Positions 27,425-35,300 of a stretch of DNA of 64,000 nucleotides are shown here, piece after piece. The position numbers and the translations under genes are program-made. This DNA comes from Granulicella sp. dw_53 (GTDB lineage: Bacteria > Acidobacteriota > Terriglobia > Terriglobales > Acidobacteriaceae), in the NCBI RefSeq assembly GCF_018449545.1, contig NZ_JAAVUR010000001.1, forward strand, positions 620,001 through 684,000, read 5' to 3'. Positions within the stretch are counted from its first letter, which is position 1. Each line of letters begins with the position of its first letter. The notes beneath the pieces were generated by a model that saw only the letters and a list, made by a program, of their open reading frames with translations, had not been told where the DNA came from and made no database searches.

Positions 27425-28689
27425 GGCGTCATGTCCGTCGCGGTTGCATAGCTCAGTTGATGAAGCGCAAGCCAGACCTGAGCGTTGGCGTTCAGGCTGC
27501 TCAGATGGATGGCGCGATAGTCGCGCAGCGCCTCCAGATAGTCCAGAAGCGTGGCGTTGCCATTGCGATAGCTGAACTGGAGATTGTCGCGAACGCGGCC
27601 TGCTTCCTCGAGATAGTGAGAGTTGTAGCGATCGGCGAGGTGTCTCGCGGTCTCTAGCGCGCTCCAGGCTTGATCCACATCGTTGATTACCTGATTGCGC
27701 GCCGCCTGGACGGCGAATTGGCTGGAGTTCACCTCAAAGCGGGTCCGCTCTTTTTCGCCTTGATTTCGATCGAAGATACGCAGAGGGATGGCGATGCTGG
27801 CGCCCAGCGTGTTGTTCGCTCCGCTCCGTTCGTACTCCAGCGCGGCTGTAGGATCTGCGGTTCCACCAGCCACCGCGAACTGCGCGTTTGCGCGGGCGGC
27901 CACCAGGCCCTGCTGAGCGGCACCGAGATCTGGCCGTTGGGCGACTGCGGCCTGCTCTGCTTCCTCCCGGGTCTTGGTGAGAGCCGGGAGATCGAGAGCC
28001 CCGATTACGTCCAAGGTCGGATCGGGATGTTCTACCCCAAAGAGCAGTTGAAGCTGTGCGCTGTTCTGTTGGATGGTGAGCTTCGCATTGTCGTCGTCGG
28101 ACTCAAACTGAGCGAGTTGGAGGTCGATTCGCTCATAGTCGGTGCGGGTGATATCGCCGGCATCGAGCCGCGATTTACTCAGGTCTACGGTCTTGCGATA
28201 GTCGGTGAGGTTCTCTTCGGCGATGGAGAGCGATTCCTTGGCGACCAGCAGATTGGTAAACGCCTGGCGAACGTTCAGGGTGACCTGACGTTCCTGATCC
28301 TTCAACTGATCTTCCGTTTGATCGCCGGTTGCTGTGGCGCTATCCATGCGCCAACGCCGCTTCTGCCCCCGCTCGAAGAGACGTGAGACATTTGCCGAAT
28401 AGTAGTAAGGGTTTCCACCCTCGTTGTTGACCTCGGGCAAGGTTACGCCCTGGCCAAGAAGCGTCAAGGTGGGATTTTGGCGTTGCGCCGCGGTGATGCG
28501 CTGGGCACGGGTCGCTGCAAGGTGCTCGCGGGCCGCGAGTAGAGCCGGGTTACGCTCCAGCGCTCTTTCCACGGCTTGTTGCATCGTCAAAGGTGCTGTA
28601 GAGACGGGTGGCGGATTTGACTGCGCATACATTGAAGATGCTGACAGTAGAATCCACAGGCACATCATCCCTGAACGTTTTGGGGGCAT
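27421..28689 (-). CDS. czcC: Outer-membrane efflux channel, TolC/CzcC family
   Basis: Outer-membrane factor of 422 residues forming the exit duct of the RND pump. A signal peptide (CLWILLSASSMYAQ) is followed by two OEP repeats with long heptad helices (QAVERALERNPALLAAREHL, AFTNLLVAKESLSIAEENL, ERIDLQLAQFESDDDNAK) and a second copy beginning AEQAAVAQRPDLGAAQ. GGGAG lies four bases before the ATG. It is preceded on the same strand by a small two-helix protein and overlaps the adaptor gene by four bases. Confidence 0.92.
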   Translation of the reverse strand: MPPKRSGMMCLWILLSASSMYAQSNPPPVSTAPLTMQQAVERALERNPALLAAREHLAATRAQRITAAQRQNPTLTLLGQGVTLPEVNNEGGNPYYYSANVSRLFERGQKRRWRMDSATATGDQTEDQLKDQERQVTLNVRQAFTNLLVAKESLSIAEENLTDYRKTVDLSKSRLDAGDITRTDYERIDLQLAQFESDDDNAKLTIQQNSAQLQLLFGVEHPDPTLDVIGALDLPALTKTREEAEQAAVAQRPDLGAAQQGLVAARANAQFAVAGGTADPTAALEYERSGANNTLGASIAIPLRIFDRNQGEKERTRFEVNSSQFAVQAARNQVINDVDQAWSALETARHLADRYNSHYLEEAGRVRDNLQFSYRNGNATLLDYLEALRDYRAIHLSSLNANAQVWLALHQLSYATATDMTP

Positions 28690-28745
28690 ACAACTCCCGA
28701 ATCTGGTTCAAGTAAAAAGAGGTTTTAAAAGGGAAGGACGATCAG

Positions 28746-29174
28746 TTACGCAATGTCCCGCAGGCCGACAGAGACAGCTTCAGTAGGTGGACGAACGCCG
28801 AGTGCTCTAACGAAGCCCGTCAATACCACTGTCGAAACAGTACGAGGCCGCAGTTGTGCCGACTCGATCCCTAAGAGCGGACCCACAGAGAGAACCCGAG
28901 TATAGAACGGGACGGCATCCATCAAGGCCGCTGAACTGGCAGGCGGAAGCCCCGTCTGATCTCCGGGAAGTGCATGCTCTACCTCTGCTTGCGCCCGTGA
29001 CGCCATTAGGTCATCTGTAATCGAGATCGCAGGGAGCAAAAGCACAACAAGCAACGCCAGAGCGACACAAGCCGTCCATTTGATAGCAGAGCCGCGACGA
29101 CGCAGCGCGCTCATCCACCACACGGTCAGGAAGATGGAGACCGAGAACCATGCGATATTGAGGAGAAGCTCCAC
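28746..29174 (-). CDS. Unknown two-helix membrane protein leading the efflux operon
   Basis: Protein of 142 residues that I do not recognise. Two hydrophobic helices lie at about residues 5-22 and 33-52 (NIAWFSVSIFLTVWWMSAL, ACVALALLVVLLLPAISITDDLM). A mostly non-hydrophobic tail of about 85 residues follows, without Cys or His clusters. Similar small proteins beginning MELLLNxxW with a LPxISxTDD segment sit beside metal-efflux operons in Terriglobia as far as I recall. It is the first gene of the efflux operon, 57 bases before the channel gene. Start is GTG without a ribosome site. A TATACT box lies nine bases before it, so the transcript may be almost leaderless. Confidence 0.75.
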   Translation of the reverse strand: MELLLNIAWFSVSIFLTVWWMSALRRRGSAIKWTACVALALLVVLLLPAISITDDLMASRAQAEVEHALPGDQTGLPPASSAALMDAVPFYTRVLSVGPLLGIESAQLRPRTVSTVVLTGFVRALGVRPPTEAVSVGLRDIA

Positions 29175-29183
29175 TTAAATGCG

Positions 29184-29209
29184 AGTATAGAACATCGCTG
29201 GGAGCGATG
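29184..29209 (-). promoter_or_regulatory. Probable promoter and operator of the metal-efflux operon
   Basis: On the minus strand a TATACT -10 box (29184-29189) is followed after nine bases by the GTG start of the first operon gene. Just upstream of the -10 is a perfect 7-bp inverted repeat CATCGCT-CCC-AGCGATG (29193-29209). A palindrome in the spacer of a promoter is where MerR-type or repressor proteins bind in many metal operons. I see no good -35 hexamer and no regulator gene nearby, so this stays a candidate. Confidence 0.5.
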
Positions 29210-29308
29210 GCTAGGTGGTGTTCCTCACTCAACGGGCAGAGCGTGCGGATTGGAACATCCGCTATCGAGATGAATCCACTCCCCTGGACAGAGTTCAAAC
29301 CCTCCAAG

Positions 29309-29590
29309 TTACTTTGATTGCTGACTTATGATGGCGTCGGCAACTTTCTCTGGATCGATCTGATATTGGCCTGCATCGAGTGCCTGTCTGATCGCATCTA
29401 CCTTACCTTGCTGCGTATCGGGTGTCTTCAGCGCCTGGGTAACGAGTGCCTGGACGGAGGCACTGTCCGCATTCAATGTGGCTCGATCCGTGGTTGTCCT
29501 CGGAGTCGCCACAACGTCACTGGAGATTTGCTTCGAACTTCGTTCGGTGACCGCCTGAACTGAAGCCACATCATTCAATTGAATCTTCAT
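29309..29590 (-). CDS. flgM: Anti-sigma-28 factor FlgM
   Basis: Small cytoplasmic protein of 93 residues that binds and holds the flagellar sigma factor FliA until the hook is complete, when it is exported. The N-terminal half is polar and disordered-looking. The C-terminal half has the FlgM pattern: ADSASVQALVTQAL, then KVDAIRQALDAGQYQIDPEKVADAII. A strong AGGAGG lies seven bases before the ATG, and a near-consensus sigma-28 promoter lies further upstream, as expected for feedback control. No other flagellar gene is in the window, so it is separated from the main flagellar cluster. Confidence 0.88.
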   Translation of the reverse strand: MKIQLNDVASVQAVTERSSKQISSDVVATPRTTTDRATLNADSASVQALVTQALKTPDTQQGKVDAIRQALDAGQYQIDPEKVADAIISQQSK

Positions 29591-29617
29591 TCAAAACCTC
29601 CTGTCTCCACGGTACGC

Positions 29618-29644
29618 TTATCGGCAGCGACAACAAAGATCTTA
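29618..29644 (-). promoter_or_regulatory. Sigma-28 (FliA) promoter of flgM
   Basis: On the minus strand TAAG (29641-29644), a 15-base spacer and GCCGATAA (29618-29625) match the flagellar sigma-28 consensus TAAA-N15-GCCGATAA with one mismatch. The start codon of flgM lies 27 bases downstream of the -10, leaving room for the AGGAGG ribosome site. Confidence 0.8.
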
Positions 29645-29681
29645 GCCCGCGAGACAAATATCTGAAAAAAAGAGCATGAAC

Positions 29682-29709
29682 AATTCTTCCAGTGTTCGAT
29701 GGAAGAATT
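29682..29709. repeat. Perfect inverted repeat between flgM and the propeller gene
   Basis: AATTCTTCCA and TGGAAGAATT form a perfect 10-bp inverted repeat with an 8-base loop. It lies in the region between two divergent genes. It has no T run, so an operator for a dimeric regulator is as likely as an RNA hairpin. Confidence 0.55.
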
Positions 29710-29861
29710 CCCAGCGTGTTGAGATGCGTGCCCTTACCTACCAGGCTTTCACACTTAAGAAATGAATCTCCATCCAGTCGAAACGACTCTAGATATTCGA
29801 TAGCGATCAGTGACAATCGTCCGGAAGCGGAATAAAAAATGCCTGTAAGGGTTTAGCGGCT

Positions 29862-31001
29862 ATGCGGAAAAATAATTCTGATAGCAAAGATGTCCTGGTC
29901 TCAGGACGAATCATTACTCCGCACGGGGTGCTTCTGGGAGCTTTGCTGATACTTAGTTCGCTGACCCAGTCGAAGCCGCTATTTGCCGCCTCGCATCGTG
30001 TCACGAATAATCACAACGCGATTTCAAAGACTATGCGGCGTGGAGAGACCGTTCTTGTCGTACAGGAGGGCCCCGGAAAAGTTGTTATATTCTCCGCGTT
30101 CAATCCTTCCCAGAGTAAGACGGTTGACGTGGGCGAAAAACCGCACGAGATCGAACTGACCGAAGATGGCGAAACAGCCTTTGTCTCCAACTTCGGTCTC
30201 CTCGACGCCAATCATCGCGTCGGGACCCCTGGAACGACGATCTCTGTCCTGGACATAAAAGGGGGTGTCGAACGGACCAGATTTCATCTTCCTGAGGGTC
30301 TGACCGCCCCGCACGGATTGAAACTCCGTCCGCCGGCTTATCAGGAACTTTTTACCAATACAGAAGAAGGCAAAGAAGAGATGATCGTCTTCGAGGCAAA
30401 CTCGGGAGCGGTCCGCCGGCACTTTGCTCTTCCCCACGGGGTGCACAACTTTATCTTCAACGCGGATGGAACGGCCTTGTTCGCCTTTGCGACGACGAGC
30501 GAGATCTTTCGCATCGATCCGGACCACGGCACGGTTACGGCTACAGCGAAACTATCCTCTCCTCGTGGTTTTACCTGGACGGCTGACCAGCGCCAACTCA
30601 TCGTTGGCTGTCTCAATGAGTTGGTTCTCCTCGATCCCGAGACCTTGTCCGTCATCCACCGCTTCGGCGATCTTGGCGGTGGACAGATCTTCTACCCAGC
30701 CGTGACGTTGGACGGACGGTGGATCCTCGCTCCTGCGCTCCTGGATGGTGTTGTCCTGATGGTTAATGCAATCACGGGAGCTGTAGAGCATCGCATTGAG
30801 ACGGGCAGTCCCCTTCAAATCATTCCGGATGGAAGACGGGCCTGGGTGTCGAACGTTCGTGTCCCCGCCAGCATGTTGAAGCCAAATGCTAAACCCGCGA
30901 ATGGCGGAGTCGTCCTGATCGATCTCAATACCTTTTCCATGATGCCTATCGGCGAAATACCCGACAACCATGGAATTGCGGTCACGATGCAACGGAATTG
31001 A
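29862..31001 (+). CDS. Exported beta-propeller protein, YncE-like
   Basis: Protein of 379 residues with a signal or anchor (GVLLGALLILSSLTQSKPLFA). It then has seven-bladed propeller repeats of the YncE / lactonase / PQQ-repeat type, recognisable from VGEKPHEIELTEDGETAFVSN, TTISVLDIKGGVERTRF, PHGVHNFIFNADGTALFAF, SSPRGFTWTADQRQLIVGC and GGVVLIDLNTFSMM. No catalytic motif is visible. Such proteins bind ligands or proteins in the periplasm; some lie beside metal or cytochrome genes. It is followed by the secreted TPR protein on the same strand 306 bases further on. No obvious ribosome site precedes the ATG. Confidence 0.8.
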   Translation: MRKNNSDSKDVLVSGRIITPHGVLLGALLILSSLTQSKPLFAASHRVTNNHNAISKTMRRGETVLVVQEGPGKVVIFSAFNPSQSKTVDVGEKPHEIELTEDGETAFVSNFGLLDANHRVGTPGTTISVLDIKGGVERTRFHLPEGLTAPHGLKLRPPAYQELFTNTEEGKEEMIVFEANSGAVRRHFALPHGVHNFIFNADGTALFAFATTSEIFRIDPDHGTVTATAKLSSPRGFTWTADQRQLIVGCLNELVLLDPETLSVIHRFGDLGGGQIFYPAVTLDGRWILAPALLDGVVLMVNAITGAVEHRIETGSPLQIIPDGRRAWVSNVRVPASMLKPNAKPANGGVVLIDLNTFSMMPIGEIPDNHGIAVTMQRN

Positions 31002-31307
31002 GAGATAGCCGGACTTTCACTAGAACGGTCCGGGACCGTCTTCCATGGTTGTCACTTTATTCGGTTCCGCAATCTGGCACATTTGGTAATAAGTCAGAAT
31101 GCCCAGATAATTGACTGGGAATATTTTCGACGAAGAAGTGTTGTTGAAGAGGCAAATACAAATCTTCTACTGCTGACGATGCGAGCGATGCCTTCGGTCG
31201 CGCGGCATTTAGGCATTTAGCAGTTGTTAGATATATTTTGAATTTCGGGAAAGGTGGCAAGCGGGCAAGCTGATTCGCATATGCCGCGGCCGTCACGGAT
31301 GATTACG
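31002..31307. other. Intergenic region, nothing firm
   Basis: About 300 bases between two co-directional genes. It contains a short palindrome ACGGTCC-G-GGACCGT at 31025-31039, too tight for a good terminator hairpin, and AT-rich DNA before the TPR gene. No ORF or RNA gene was recognised. Confidence 0.4.
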
Positions 31308-33038
31308 ATGAAGTACTTCCTTCGCACGTTCTTTGGTTTTGCTCTCGCAACCTATTCGACAGCTCTTCTGGGGCAGCATCATCACCACGGAGCAGAGGGC
31401 GGAGATCCCAACGCCGCGGTTGAGAAGTTCGGTTCCATCCACATGCCCATCTCGTGCACTGCCTCTGTGCAGGCTCCCTTTGAGCGCGGAGTCGCCCTTC
31501 TCCACTCGTTCTGGTACGAAGAGGCTGAAAAGCAGTTTCAAGCTGTAGCTATCGCCGACTCGAAGTGCGCTATGGCGGAGTGGGGACTTGCCATGGCCCA
31601 GTATCGACCCTTCTGGGATGGGATGCCGGAGGATCGCCGCAAGATCGGTATAGTCGACATCGATAAGGCCACTGCACTGAACGCCAAGACGGATCGCGAG
31701 CGACGCTACATTGCAGCTCTCAGCGCCTATATGCACGCCGATCCATCTCAGAACGAGAAGGCGGTACATGCCTATGCAAGTGCGATGGGTGCTCTGCACA
31801 ATGCATATCCCGACGATGTTGAAGGCACAGCATTTTATGGCCTCGCACTCGCAGCCAGTATCGGAACGCAGGACCCGGTCGGCGATGCCCGCAAGGCGCT
31901 CGCTGTCCTCGAACCTGGCTTCCAGGCGCATCCCGACCATCCAGGCTTCGCGCATTACATCATTCATACTTGCGACAGTCCCCAGCTCGCCCGCGAAGCT
32001 CTTCCCGCAGCCGAACGGTATGCTGCCATCGCGCCTTCCTCGGCTCATGCACTCCATATGCCAGGACATATCTTTGCCCGCCTTGGCATGTGGCAGGAAG
32101 ACATTGACTCGGATGAAGCGTCTGTGCGGGCCTCCGAACTCGCAGAGAAAAATCATCAGGCTGGCGTGACACACGAACTCCACGCATATGAGTTTCTTCT
32201 GTACGCCTATCTTCAGCAGGGCGATGACGCCAACGCCAAGCGGATCCTCGACATCGCCGAACCGATGGCCGCTCATCTGCGTTCTATGCCCGATCTTGCA
32301 AACGACGGGATGGCTCACTATCTGACCTACGCGCAGGTTGAGTTCCCTAGCATCTACTACCTGGAGATGCATGATTGGAAGGCTGTTCTATCTATTCCAG
32401 AGCCGCCGAACTCCATTCCTTCTGCGAAGTACTTCCGCTTCTGGGCACAGGCCATTGCCGCAGGCCGTCTTCGTGATGCTGATGCCGCCGATAAAGCAGC
32501 AGCGGCAGCCGGACAGATTGCAGCAGAAGCTGAAAAGGAAGGTAGCCCCATCGGTGCAGAGATCGCCACAACTCAGGCCACGATTAAAGCCTGGCAGAGC
32601 TTCGCTCACAAGCAGGACGAGCAAGCCCTCCAACAGATCGCCGCCGCTGCCGATATTCAGGACCGCGTCGGACAGGCAGAGGTGGACATCCCTGCACGCG
32701 AGATGTATGCAGATATGCTGTTCATCGACAATCGTCCTGTCGAAGCTCTTGAACAATATCGTACAGCTCTGAAATTAAGTCCGAATCGTTTCAACGCTCT
32801 CTACAACGCTGGCCGCGCGGCGGAGGCCGCAGGTAAGCCTGAAGAAGCTCTCAACTACTTCACACAGCTTATGAAGGTTACAGGTGGTGGTGAACGTACA
32901 CAGCGTCCCGAGGTCTTCACCGCCAAAAGCTTCCTCCATAAGGAGCAGGCCGATGGCTCGTCTACTCCCATGGTTCCTGCTGAACAAATAAGTACCCGTG
33001 CGATCAACCTAGTTTCTGCGCAAGCGTATCACTTCTAG
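31308..33038 (+). CDS. Secreted TPR-repeat protein
   Basis: Exported protein of 576 residues. It has a signal peptide (MKYFLRTFFGFALATYSTAL), then a His-rich stretch (GQHHHHGAEGG), then a helical repeat body with TPR-like units. Examples are FERGVALLHSFWYEEAEKQF, CAMAEWGLAMAQYRPFWDGM, GFAHYIIHTCDSPQLAREAL, HALHMPGHIFARLGMWQEDI and, near the end, a canonical TPR (PVEALEQYRTALKLSPNRFN ALYNAGRAAEAAGKPEEAL). It is widespread in Acidobacteriota and related soil bacteria as an uncharacterised tetratricopeptide protein. A role as a periplasmic scaffold is likely. Upstream ATGs at 31254 and 31299 are possible, but 31308 gives the best signal peptide. Its 3' end overlaps the convergent glycosyltransferase gene by 35 bases. 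Confidence 0.85.
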   Translation: MKYFLRTFFGFALATYSTALLGQHHHHGAEGGDPNAAVEKFGSIHMPISCTASVQAPFERGVALLHSFWYEEAEKQFQAVAIADSKCAMAEWGLAMAQYRPFWDGMPEDRRKIGIVDIDKATALNAKTDRERRYIAALSAYMHADPSQNEKAVHAYASAMGALHNAYPDDVEGTAFYGLALAASIGTQDPVGDARKALAVLEPGFQAHPDHPGFAHYIIHTCDSPQLAREALPAAERYAAIAPSSAHALHMPGHIFARLGMWQEDIDSDEASVRASELAEKNHQAGVTHELHAYEFLLYAYLQQGDDANAKRILDIAEPMAAHLRSMPDLANDGMAHYLTYAQVEFPSIYYLEMHDWKAVLSIPEPPNSIPSAKYFRFWAQAIAAGRLRDADAADKAAAAAGQIAAEAEKEGSPIGAEIATTQATIKAWQSFAHKQDEQALQQIAAAADIQDRVGQAEVDIPAREMYADMLFIDNRPVEALEQYRTALKLSPNRFNALYNAGRAAEAAGKPEEALNYFTQLMKVTGGGERTQRPEVFTAKSFLHKEQADGSSTPMVPAEQISTRAINLVSAQAYHF

Positions 33039-34197
33039 AACAGTCGACGTCTGTAGAGGCTGGATAGACCGCATCGCGTACGGCGCGTGCTCGCTGCTCC
33101 CATGTGCCCTGCTTGCTTGCCTCCCAACGTGCGGTCTCATATCCGTCGGAAAAGTCCTTTGAATATAAATATAGAAGAGCAGACTTCATCTCCTCAGCAG
33201 TATCTACCAGAGTTACCAAAGGAACTTTTTCGAGCAACTCAGCGAATCCACGAGTTGCAATCATAGGCCTGCCTGCTGAGAGATGTTCATAGAACCGGGT
33301 CGAGCTACCAGAGTATGTCGGCTCTTTTTTCCTGTAAGGAAGCACCGCGACATCCACACATCGCGCATACGCTTGAAGCTCACCATACTGCTTCATTCCC
33401 ACAAATCGGCCCTGCTTTTGAACCCACTCGCGTGCCGCGTCCTGCTTTCGATCGACAATAGTTCGGGTGGTCGGCCCAACGAAGAGCCAGGAGAAATTGG
33501 GAGTTTGCTTGATTGCTTCGGCGATCAAGATCCAATCCATGTTGCCAGATAGATCACCTAACACACCAGCTATGGGCCTGGGCAGATCTAGGACATCTTC
33601 CGGAAGCTGCCCCGGAACGAACCGCGGGCTCGCAGCTACATTGCTCTCTCTCGTCGCATTAGGAATGATTGTGATCTTGTCCGCACTGCAGCCTGCCTCG
33701 TTCACGAGGTACTCTGCGATACGTCTTGAGTTTGGACATACCACTCTAGCTACCCTGCACATGCGAACGTCCAGAGCAAGAATCTGCTCCGGATTCATAC
33801 CTTCATAGGCGAAGGTTAAATCGGTCACGTAATAAATTACAGGTCCAGGCCACCTTTCGGCCACCGGCGCATAAAAAGGCGTGGAACAAATCAGGGGTGA
33901 TTCCTCAGGCGAAGCTGTCTCCGCAAGCAGACGATGGATCAATGACTCTTCGAATGGAAAGAGCCAACTGATCGGCCACTTTGCATATCCTCGTTGTAGA
34001 GGAAATTCCAAAGTCTGTAATTCTGGATTGGTTAGTCTGATGTGTCTCTGCCAAGTCTGGAATAAACCCAAAGATTCTATCTTTGGGGACCAACAAACAA
34101 TGTCTTCCAACTTACTAAGTGCATAAGCAAATTCCTTCATCCAGATACTGCCGACATCGAGAACCTGCCACCGTCTATTTTTCGCCAGAAGTTCCAT
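33004..34197 (-). CDS. Glycosyltransferase, GT4-like
   Basis: Cytoplasmic sugar transferase of 397 residues, GT-B fold. The nucleotide-sugar-binding half has ITIIPNATRE, PIAGVLGDLSGNMDWILIAE, WLFVGPT, and VLPYRKKEPTYSGSSTRFYEHLSAGRPMIATR, an E-x7-like donor site. The N-terminal half (LICSTPFYAPVAERWPGPVIYYVTDLTF) resembles transferases of capsule and exopolysaccharide loci. It points away from the main operon and forms the left border of the polysaccharide cluster. The ATG at 34197, just after AGGAAAG, is preferred; the one at 34239 is possible. Its end overlaps the convergent TPR gene by 35 bases. Confidence 0.85.
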   Translation of the reverse strand: MELLAKNRRWQVLDVGSIWMKEFAYALSKLEDIVCWSPKIESLGLFQTWQRHIRLTNPELQTLEFPLQRGYAKWPISWLFPFEESLIHRLLAETASPEESPLICSTPFYAPVAERWPGPVIYYVTDLTFAYEGMNPEQILALDVRMCRVARVVCPNSRRIAEYLVNEAGCSADKITIIPNATRESNVAASPRFVPGQLPEDVLDLPRPIAGVLGDLSGNMDWILIAEAIKQTPNFSWLFVGPTTRTIVDRKQDAAREWVQKQGRFVGMKQYGELQAYARCVDVAVLPYRKKEPTYSGSSTRFYEHLSAGRPMIATRGFAELLEKVPLVTLVDTAEEMKSALLYLYSKDFSDGYETARWEASKQGTWEQRARAVRDAVYPASTDVDCSRSDTLAQKLG

Positions 34198-34671
34198 CTT
34201 TCCTCGCTGATCTAGTTTCGAGGTTAAACCCGCATTCATCTTAAACAAATAGCACTATGCACACATTTGCATTCGATATGACCATTTCCTTTCACATGCT
34301 TATTCCTCGGATAAATCGATCATTTGACCTATGTTCCTATGATGCCACTCTCGCAGTAAATAGCCTTATTCCAGTCAGCGCATGCCATTCCATAAGCGTT
34401 TGTGTGGCGCCCTTACTACTTATTGGTATAGATTCAAGATCTATCTAACGTCGCTCTTGGACAACAGATGAATTTATCTATTTATTTAGAGTTTATTCTT
34501 TGAATTCTGGGACAGAAAATGAAGAAATTTTTCTGCATAAGGTCCCTCTTAAGACCTGTCTCCGATGCGTGAATGCGGACGACTGCTCATCTCGTAATAA
34601 CTTAGTCGGCATAAAATTGCGGACTGAGAATAGACGGATTTAGAACGGCACGACTTCTTTGGGGATCGGAT
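34198..34671. other. AT-rich intergenic region, divergent promoters
   Basis: About 470 bases between the divergent glycosyltransferase and XRE regulator genes, markedly AT-rich compared with the rest of the window. It must hold both promoters, but no clear -35/-10 pair or RNA gene could be picked out. Confidence 0.5.
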
Positions 34672-35079
34672 ATGCCAATGGGAACTCTATTTCTAAACTC
34701 ATCAGCAAACCAATTATCTATCGGCCGGCAAATTGATCCACAGAGCAGACAGGCTGTGGGCGAATCGACTCCGGGCTTTTCAACAATAAACTCCAATGCC
34801 TCGCTTATACCGGCGAATAATATGGCTTACTCCATTCGAGCTAGGCATCAAACGATCTCAGCGAATGGAGATAATGTAAACGTAAGGTTTGGTAAACGCT
34901 TGCGTGAGCTTCGAGCCAGATGTGAATTTACCCAACTGGATGTAGCGAGGAAGTTCGGAATCGATCGTAGTTTTATTAGCGATGTTGAGCGTGGAAAGAA
35001 ATCGATATCACTTCCGTTGCTAGAGGTAATAGCGCTTGGATTCGAGATTAGCCTTTCTGAACTCTTTAAAGATTTGTGA
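34672..35079 (+). CDS. XRE-family HTH transcription regulator
   Basis: Regulator of 135 residues. The last 65 residues are a clear Cro/CI-type helix-turn-helix: VRFGKRLRELRARCEFTQLDVARKFGIDRSFISDVERGKKSISLPLLEVIALGFEISLSELF. The first 65-70 residues have no known domain and are polar, possibly disordered. The ATG at 34672 has GGGGA seven bases upstream. An internal ATG at 34822 would leave only the DNA-binding domain and has no ribosome site. It stands directly upstream of the polysaccharide operon in the same direction, so it is the natural candidate to control it. An inverted repeat lies in the gap. Confidence 0.88.
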   Translation: MPMGTLFLNSSANQLSIGRQIDPQSRQAVGESTPGFSTINSNASLIPANNMAYSIRARHQTISANGDNVNVRFGKRLRELRARCEFTQLDVARKFGIDRSFISDVERGKKSISLPLLEVIALGFEISLSELFKDL

Positions 35080-35144
35080 GCATTCAGATGCACGCACCCG
35101 GCCAATCCATCCTACTTCACTTAGTATTTTATTTATTCACTTTG

Positions 35145-35169
35145 TTAGTAATCTAACTATCGTTACTAA
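35145..35169. promoter_or_regulatory. Candidate operator upstream of the polysaccharide operon
   Basis: TTAGTAA and TTACTAA form a perfect 7-bp inverted repeat separated by 11 bases (centres about 18 bases apart). They lie in AT-rich DNA between the XRE gene and the Wza gene. The spacing suits binding by a dimeric helix-turn-helix protein such as the adjacent XRE regulator. This is a position-based inference. Confidence 0.4.
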
Positions 35170-35300
35170 TAATGAAAATAGTTGTTACCTAAAATTAAGA
35201 TCATAAGGTAAACAAAACTAATATCGTCGACTGACTACATTTTATCCAAGGAGATTGCAAAGGGATGTAAAGTACGTTTCAGAAGGCTCGGTCAACTACC

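Noticed and set aside
31025..31039. Palindrome ACGGTCC-G-GGACCGT as a terminator of the propeller gene
   Set aside because: The loop would be a single base and no T tract follows.
29862..33038. Reading the propeller and TPR genes as part of the metal-efflux system
   Set aside because: They are on the opposite strand, separated by flgM and two intergenic regions. The His-rich stretch alone is not enough evidence.
34249..35300. dif-like XerCD site near the AT-rich regulator region
   Set aside because: No 11-6-11 match to the XerC/XerD half-sites could be found by eye, so I do not place the terminus.
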